A stretch of 53,243 nt of DNA from positions 1-53,243 of the forward strand of contig MKUJ01000020.1 of the NCBI GenBank assembly GCA_001897755.1, in the 5' to 3' direction. This document shows positions 49,447-53,243 of this stretch, piece after piece. Below the pieces are notes generated by a model that was not told the origin of the DNA, made no database searches, and saw only the letters and a list, made by a program, of their open reading frames with translations. Position 1 is the first letter of the stretch. Each line of letters opens with the position of its first letter. Made by a program: the position numbers and the translations under genes. This DNA is from Afipia sp. 64-13. GTDB lineage: Bacteria > Pseudomonadota > Alphaproteobacteria > Rhizobiales > Xanthobacteraceae.

Positions 49447-50892
49447 TTAGCGCACCAGAATATTCCTGAACTGCCACGGATCGCTGGTGTCGATGTCTTC
49501 GGGGAAGAAGCCCGGACGATCCGTCAGCGGCGTCCAGTCGGTGTAGTAGCCCTTCACCGGCCCGAGATAAGGCATCTGGATTTCCAGCAGGCGATCGAAA
49601 TCCATTTCGTCGGTTTCGACGATGCCTGCGGTCGGATTTTCGAGAGCCCACACCATGCCTGCGACCATCGCCGAGGTCACCTGCAAGCCGGTGGCGTTCT
49701 GATAGGGCGCGAGTTTCCGCGTTTCCTCGATGGAGAGTTGCGAGCCGTACCAGTAGGCATTGTTGTCGTGGCCGTAGAGCAGCACACCGAGTTCGTCGAT
49801 GCCGTCGACGATTTCGTTTTCGTCGAGGATGTGATGCTTCTCCTGCATCCTGCCGGCGCGGCCGAACATTTCGTGCAGCGAAAGCACCGCATCGTCCGCG
49901 GGGTGATAGGCATAGTGGCAGGTCGGCCGATAGACGGCCTTGCCCGAGGCGTCGCGCACCGTGAAATAGTCGGAGATCGAGATCGCCTCGTTGTGGGTGA
50001 TGAGGAATCCGTATTGCGCGCCGCGGGTCGGGCACCAGGTGTGCACGCGCGTGTTGGCGCCGGGCTGCATCAGATAGATCGCCGCGCCGCATCCGGCTTC
50101 GTGGGTGTGTGCGTTTTCGGGCATCCACTTTTCGTGGGTGCCCCAGCCGAGTTCGGCCGGCTGCACGGCTTCCGACATGAAGCCTTCCACCGACCAGGTG
50201 TTGACGAAGACGTCCGGCTCTCTCGGCTTCATCGAACGCTGGGTGTCGCGTTCGGCGATGTGAATGCCCTTGATGCCGGCCTGGCGCATCAGGTCCGCCC
50301 ATTCGGCACGGCTCGACGGCTTCGGAGCATTGAGCTTGAGGTCGGAGGCGATGTTCATCAGCGCCTGCTTGACGAAGAACGAGACCATGCCGGGATTGGC
50401 GCCGCAGCAGGAAACGGCGGTCGTCGAGCCCGCGGGGCGAGCTTTCTTGGCCGCCAGCGTGGCCTCGCGCAGGGCGTAATTGGAGCGCGCCGCCGCGTCC
50501 TTCGACGCATCGAAATAAAAGCCGAGCCAGGGCTCGTTGACCGCATCGATATAAAGCGCGCCGATTTCGTTGCAGAACTCCATGATGTCGGTGGAGCCGG
50601 TATCGACCGAGACGTTGACGCAGAAACCCTGTCCACCGCCTTCGGTGAGCAGCGGGCCCAGCAATTGGCGATAATTGTCCCTGGTCACGCCCTGCTGGAT
50701 GAAGCGCACGTTGTTCTGTTCGCAATGGGCTTTGCGGCCCTCGTCCTTGGGATCGATCACCGTGACGCGCGACCTGTCGTAGTCGAAATGCCGTTCGATC
50801 AGCGGCAGCGTGCCTTTGCCGATCGAACCGAAACCGATCATGACAATCGGCCCCGTGATCCGGGCATGCACCTGCGAAGCATTTTGCGACAT
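49447..50892 (-). CDS. hss: Homospermidine synthase
   Basis: The 481-residue NAD-dependent enzyme starts with GFGSIGKGTLPL (20-31) and shows the Hss segments ALYIDAVNEPWLGFYFD, SCCGANPGMVSFFVKQAL, GWGTHEKWMPE and HDNNAYWYGSQLS. Family length is about 480. It makes homospermidine from putrescine, the main triamine of many rhizobiales. It is monocistronic with a terminator at 49394-49423. ATG 50892 is the family start. Confidence 0.94.
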   Translation of the reverse strand: MSQNASQVHARITGPIVMIGFGSIGKGTLPLIERHFDYDRSRVTVIDPKDEGRKAHCEQNNVRFIQQGVTRDNYRQLLGPLLTEGGGQGFCVNVSVDTGSTDIMEFCNEIGALYIDAVNEPWLGFYFDASKDAAARSNYALREATLAAKKARPAGSTTAVSCCGANPGMVSFFVKQALMNIASDLKLNAPKPSSRAEWADLMRQAGIKGIHIAERDTQRSMKPREPDVFVNTWSVEGFMSEAVQPAELGWGTHEKWMPENAHTHEAGCGAAIYLMQPGANTRVHTWCPTRGAQYGFLITHNEAISISDYFTVRDASGKAVYRPTCHYAYHPADDAVLSLHEMFGRAGRMQEKHHILDENEIVDGIDELGVLLYGHDNNAYWYGSQLSIEETRKLAPYQNATGLQVTSAMVAGMVWALENPTAGIVETDEMDFDRLLEIQMPYLGPVKGYYTDWTPLTDRPGFFPEDIDTSDPWQFRNILVR

Positions 50893-51036
50893 CTAAACTC
50901 TCCAGACTGTAGGGAAGGAAATCGGTGGGACGCGCGCGTCCGGAAGGCGGATTTCAACGTGTTCAAAAGAACAAATTGCCGCTGAAATCAAGGCCTGAAA
51001 GGCATTTTGGGGTGGTTTCCCGTCGTCATGAGGCGG

Positions 51037-52074
51037 TCACACGCCATGACCGGGTTCGAGCGCGCAACGCCTCAGCGCCGAGGTTTCGATCTGCAAGGTC
51101 GCATGCCCGATGCCGAAGCGGCGGTCGAGCTCGCTGCACGCCGATATCAGGAAGGCGTCGCCGGGATGGCCGTCCGGCGTGACGAGATGCGCGGTCAGCG
51201 CGGTCTCGGTGGTGCTCATCGGCCAGATGTGCAGATCGTGGATCGAGGCGACGCCGGGCAGGGCGGCGAGGAAGCCGCGCACCGCGGCGGGTTCGATGCT
51301 TTTCGGCACCGCCGCCAGCGACATCGCCGTGCTTTCGCGGAGCAGGCCCCAGGTGCCCCAGACGATGACGCCGACGATGCCGAGGCTGATCAGCGGGTCG
51401 ACCCACAGCCAGCCCGTGAACATGATGACAAGACCCGCCAGCACCACCCCGAGCGAAATCGCGGCATCGGCGATCATGTGCAGATAGGCGCCGCGGATGT
51501 TGAGATCGTCCTTGCGGCCCGACGCGAACAGCAATGCTGTTGCGCCGTTGATGACGATGCCGATCGCGGCGACGACGATGATCGTTTTGCTGGCGACGGG
51601 TTCGGGATGGATCAGGCGCTGGATCGCTTCGAGCAGGATCGCGCCGGCCGCGATCAGCAGCAGCACGGCGTTGGTCAGCGCCGCGAGGATCGAGGTGTTG
51701 CGCAGGCCGTAGGTCAGCCGCGGCGTCGGTGGACGTTTCGACAGCACCGCAGCGATCCACGCCACCACGAGGCCGAGCACGTCCGACAGGTTGTGTCCCG
51801 CATCGGCCAGCAGTGCCGTCGAATTCGACACAAAGCCGTAGCCGGCCTCGATCGCGACAAACGCCGTATTCAGCGCAATGCCGATGACGAAGGCGCGGCC
51901 GAAATCGGTCGGCGTATGGCTGTGGCCGGCGTGACCGTGCGCACCATGAGCATGACCGTCCGTCCCATGGCTGTGTGGCTCGTGGCTGTGCGTCCCATGG
52001 CCATGCGCACCGTGGGCGTGACCGGCATGGTCGTGATCGTGCGCCGAATGCGAGGGATGATGGTCGCTACTCAT
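51037..52074 (-). CDS. Cation diffusion facilitator with long His-rich N-terminus (zinc/cobalt export)
   Basis: The 345-residue CDF protein begins with about 50 residues dominated by His/Gly/Asp repeats (GHAHGAHGHGTHSH and similar), followed by six membrane helices. Transport-site motifs are HNLSD in ALLADAGHNLSDV and HMIAD in AYLHMIADAA, the HxxxD pairs of ZitB/ZRC-type zinc exporters. The C-terminal cytoplasmic domain has VASIHDLHIWPM and FGIGHATLQIE. It exports zinc or a similar ion and complements the znu uptake genes 5 kb away. The start 52074 includes the whole His-rich tail. Confidence 0.9.
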   Translation of the reverse strand: MSSDHHPSHSAHDHDHAGHAHGAHGHGTHSHEPHSHGTDGHAHGAHGHAGHSHTPTDFGRAFVIGIALNTAFVAIEAGYGFVSNSTALLADAGHNLSDVLGLVVAWIAAVLSKRPPTPRLTYGLRNTSILAALTNAVLLLIAAGAILLEAIQRLIHPEPVASKTIIVVAAIGIVINGATALLFASGRKDDLNIRGAYLHMIADAAISLGVVLAGLVIMFTGWLWVDPLISLGIVGVIVWGTWGLLRESTAMSLAAVPKSIEPAAVRGFLAALPGVASIHDLHIWPMSTTETALTAHLVTPDGHPGDAFLISACSELDRRFGIGHATLQIETSALRRCALEPGHGV

Positions 52075-52209
52075 CCTGCCACTCTAGCACTTGCGAGCAG
52101 GCGGGGCGACCGGGGCGGAAGATGGTCAATTCGCCGTATTTTATAACGTAGCGGGAGCGCAGGCTTGCAGGCGCGCCACCATGAGTGACGCGCCTTGCGC
52201 GATGACCGA

Positions 52210-52629
52210 TCAGGCCGGCGTGTCGAGCACCTTGACCACGGTCAGCGAGCGCCAGCCGCCGGCGGGCGTCTGGAATTCGATGGTGTGGCCGGGCGACAGG
52301 CCGATCAGCGCGGCGCCGATCGGCGTCAGCACCGAGATCTTGCCGGCGCCGACATCGGCATCCTCCGGATAGACCAGCGTGACGGTGCGAGCCTGTCCGC
52401 TGATGTCGTCGCGGAATGTCACCTCGGACTGCATCGAGACGACATTGCGCATCGGCTGGTCGGCCGGCAGGATTTCCGCGCGTTCGATCTCGCGCGCGAG
52501 GAATTCGGCGGTCGTGGGATATTTCTCCATTGCGGCTTCGGCCAGATGGCGCAGGCGATCGATATCGCGCGCGCTGATGGCGATGACCGGAAGCTGGGTC
52601 TGCAAATCGTCGAGCATGTCTTTCACCAT
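52210..52629 (-). CDS. Rnk / GreA-GreB C-terminal-like regulator
   Basis: The 139-residue protein has an N-terminal helical part (VIAISARDIDRLRHLAEAAM) and a GreA/GreB-type C-terminal FKBP-like domain (VSMQSEVTFRDD, VTLVYPEDADVGAGKISVLT, LIGLSPGHTIEFQ), as in Rnk, the regulator of nucleoside diphosphate kinase that binds RNA polymerase. The start is uncertain: ATG 52629 or 52617, the latter behind a GGTGAAAG run. Confidence 0.85.
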   Translation of the reverse strand: MVKDMLDDLQTQLPVIAISARDIDRLRHLAEAAMEKYPTTAEFLAREIERAEILPADQPMRNVVSMQSEVTFRDDISGQARTVTLVYPEDADVGAGKISVLTPIGAALIGLSPGHTIEFQTPAGGWRSLTVVKVLDTPA

Positions 52630-52659
52630 GGGTTGGTCGCGAGACGAGGGTGGCGGCAA

Positions 52660-52928
52660 AGCCGGAATGCACCTCGTGGCGACGATGTGCGCCTAGGTGC
52701 GGGTTGTTTTGGCGGTTTGTGCTGAAGCTTCGGTTGGAAGCTAAGAGGTCGAACGAAAACAGATCCCGGTACGGACATGCGAGTCCGTCCGGGTCACCTT
52801 CCTGCGATAAGGTGGCCGGCGCGCAATAACAGGCGGTTTTGGCTCAGGTTCGACATGATGGGATTAAGGTAGGTCACTCCGCGCGGAAGTCAACGCGCGG
52901 AGTGCGACAAACTGGCACGTCGGTGGGA
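52660..52928. other. Intergenic region with three hairpins between RidA and Rnk genes
   Basis: No gene is recognised. Hairpin 1 (52765-52793) pairs CCCGG+ACGGAC with GTCCGT+CCGGG with one bulged T. Hairpin 2 (52795-52814) pairs CACCTT with AAGGTG. Hairpin 3 (52876-52903) pairs ACTCCGCGCG with CGCGCGGAGT and is 25 nt past the RidA stop, so it may be its terminator. The first two may be 5' leader structure of the Rnk gene. Confidence 0.45.
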
Positions 52929-53243
52929 TCAGGCGGTGCGGTGCTTGGCGGTAATTTCGATCTCGACCTTCATCTCCGGCTTGTAGAGGCCGGCAACCGC
53001 GATGATCGTGGCCGCCGGGCGGATGTCGCCGAGCGTTTCGCCGCAGACCGCGAACACCGCATCGAAGTCCTTGGCGTCCGTGACGTAATAGGTCGCGCGC
53101 ACGATATCGGCCATCTCGAAGCCGCCATCCTTGAGCGCGATGGCGATGGTCTTGAAGCAGTTGCGGGTCTGCTCGGCGACGTCCTCGGGCAGGTTCCTGG
53201 TGACGGGATCGTAGCCGGTGGTTCCGGCGACGAAGCAGAAATC
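52929..53243 (-). CDS. RidA/YjgF-family protein, partial (5' end outside window)
   Basis: The 104 visible codons encode the C-terminal part of a RidA-family protein (DFCFVAGTTGYDP, QTRNCFKTIAIALKDGG, VRATYYVTDAKDFDAV, PAATIIAVAGLYKPEMKVEIE). The conserved Arg that binds the imine/carboxylate in deaminating members normally lies in an RPA(R/A)T segment. Here IRPAATIIAVAGL has Ala after Pro, so it may be a subgroup without RidA deaminase activity. The N-terminus lies beyond 53243. Confidence 0.88.
   Translation of the reverse strand, partial: DFCFVAGTTGYDPVTRNLPEDVAEQTRNCFKTIAIALKDGGFEMADIVRATYYVTDAKDFDAVFAVCGETLGDIRPAATIIAVAGLYKPEMKVEIEITAKHRTA

Overview
The window looks like chromosomal DNA from an alphaproteobacterium of the Bradyrhizobium / Rhodopseudomonas / Afipia group (Nitrobacteraceae). 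This rests on the 5S rRNA and initiator tRNA sequences, high GC in most genes, a DUF3775 protein, a homospermidine synthase, many Liv-type ABC and FCD-GntR genes, and a short interspersed repeat familiar from that group. It was read by eye only; no database search was possible.

Layout. 1-5.8 kb: the 3' end of an rRNA operon (5S plus terminator), a small secreted protein, then a minus-strand set of GntR regulator, broken PhyH dioxygenase and COG4091-type oxidoreductase, a glutathione S-transferase, DUF3775 and initiator tRNA-fMet. 5.8-23.9 kb: an accessory block starting just after the tRNA. It holds a gene remnant, an FCD-GntR regulator, a Liv-type binding protein whose permease and ATPase genes have collapsed into a livH'-'livF chimera, a variant amidohydrolase, an amidase, and a divergent cluster soxBDAG <-> mgsABC-gmaS/glnT-folD-purU, closed by an XRE-cupin regulator. 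24-27 kb: PepSY/two-component operon, with a 41-codon membrane peptide ahead of it and a second PepSY gene diverging. 27-42.3 kb: catabolic region with nitrilase, two related LysR regulators, a complete five-gene Liv/Urt-type ABC transporter, a split thiol:fumarate-reductase-like complex (flavoprotein, FeS protein, HdrB-like protein), an MFS carrier and an aldehyde dehydrogenase. 42.7-53.2 kb: sodB, crcB, a zinc-uptake operon behind a Zur-like box (His-rich micro-protein, znuCBA, CobW GTPase, WD40 protein), homospermidine synthase, a His-rich CDF exporter, an Rnk/GreA-type protein and a RidA-family gene cut by the window end.

How the genes work together. The divergent 11.8-23 kb cluster encodes every step of the N-methylglutamate route. 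The GmaS-like synthetase makes gamma-glutamylmethylamide, the MgsABC-like synthase converts it to N-methylglutamate, and the SoxBDAG/MgdABCD-like dehydrogenase releases the methyl group to tetrahydrofolate. FolD and PurU then take the C1 unit to formate. The alternative reading is a sarcosine oxidase cluster; the same proteins would serve. The upstream amidohydrolase and amidase may release the methylamine or sarcosine, but their substrates are unknown. In the 27-42 kb region a 25-nt element is shared upstream of the flavoprotein and the MFS gene, suggesting one regulon.

The most interesting points are: the NMG cluster with a delta subunit that has lost Zn ligands; the in-frame livH'-'livF deletion chimera; the amidohydrolase without the canonical deaminase Glu and metal Asp; the HdrB-like protein with an altered first CCG motif; the His-rich membrane micro-protein leading the znu operon; and several operator-like repeats (3866-3894, 6135/7004, 16727-16753, 35413/39390).
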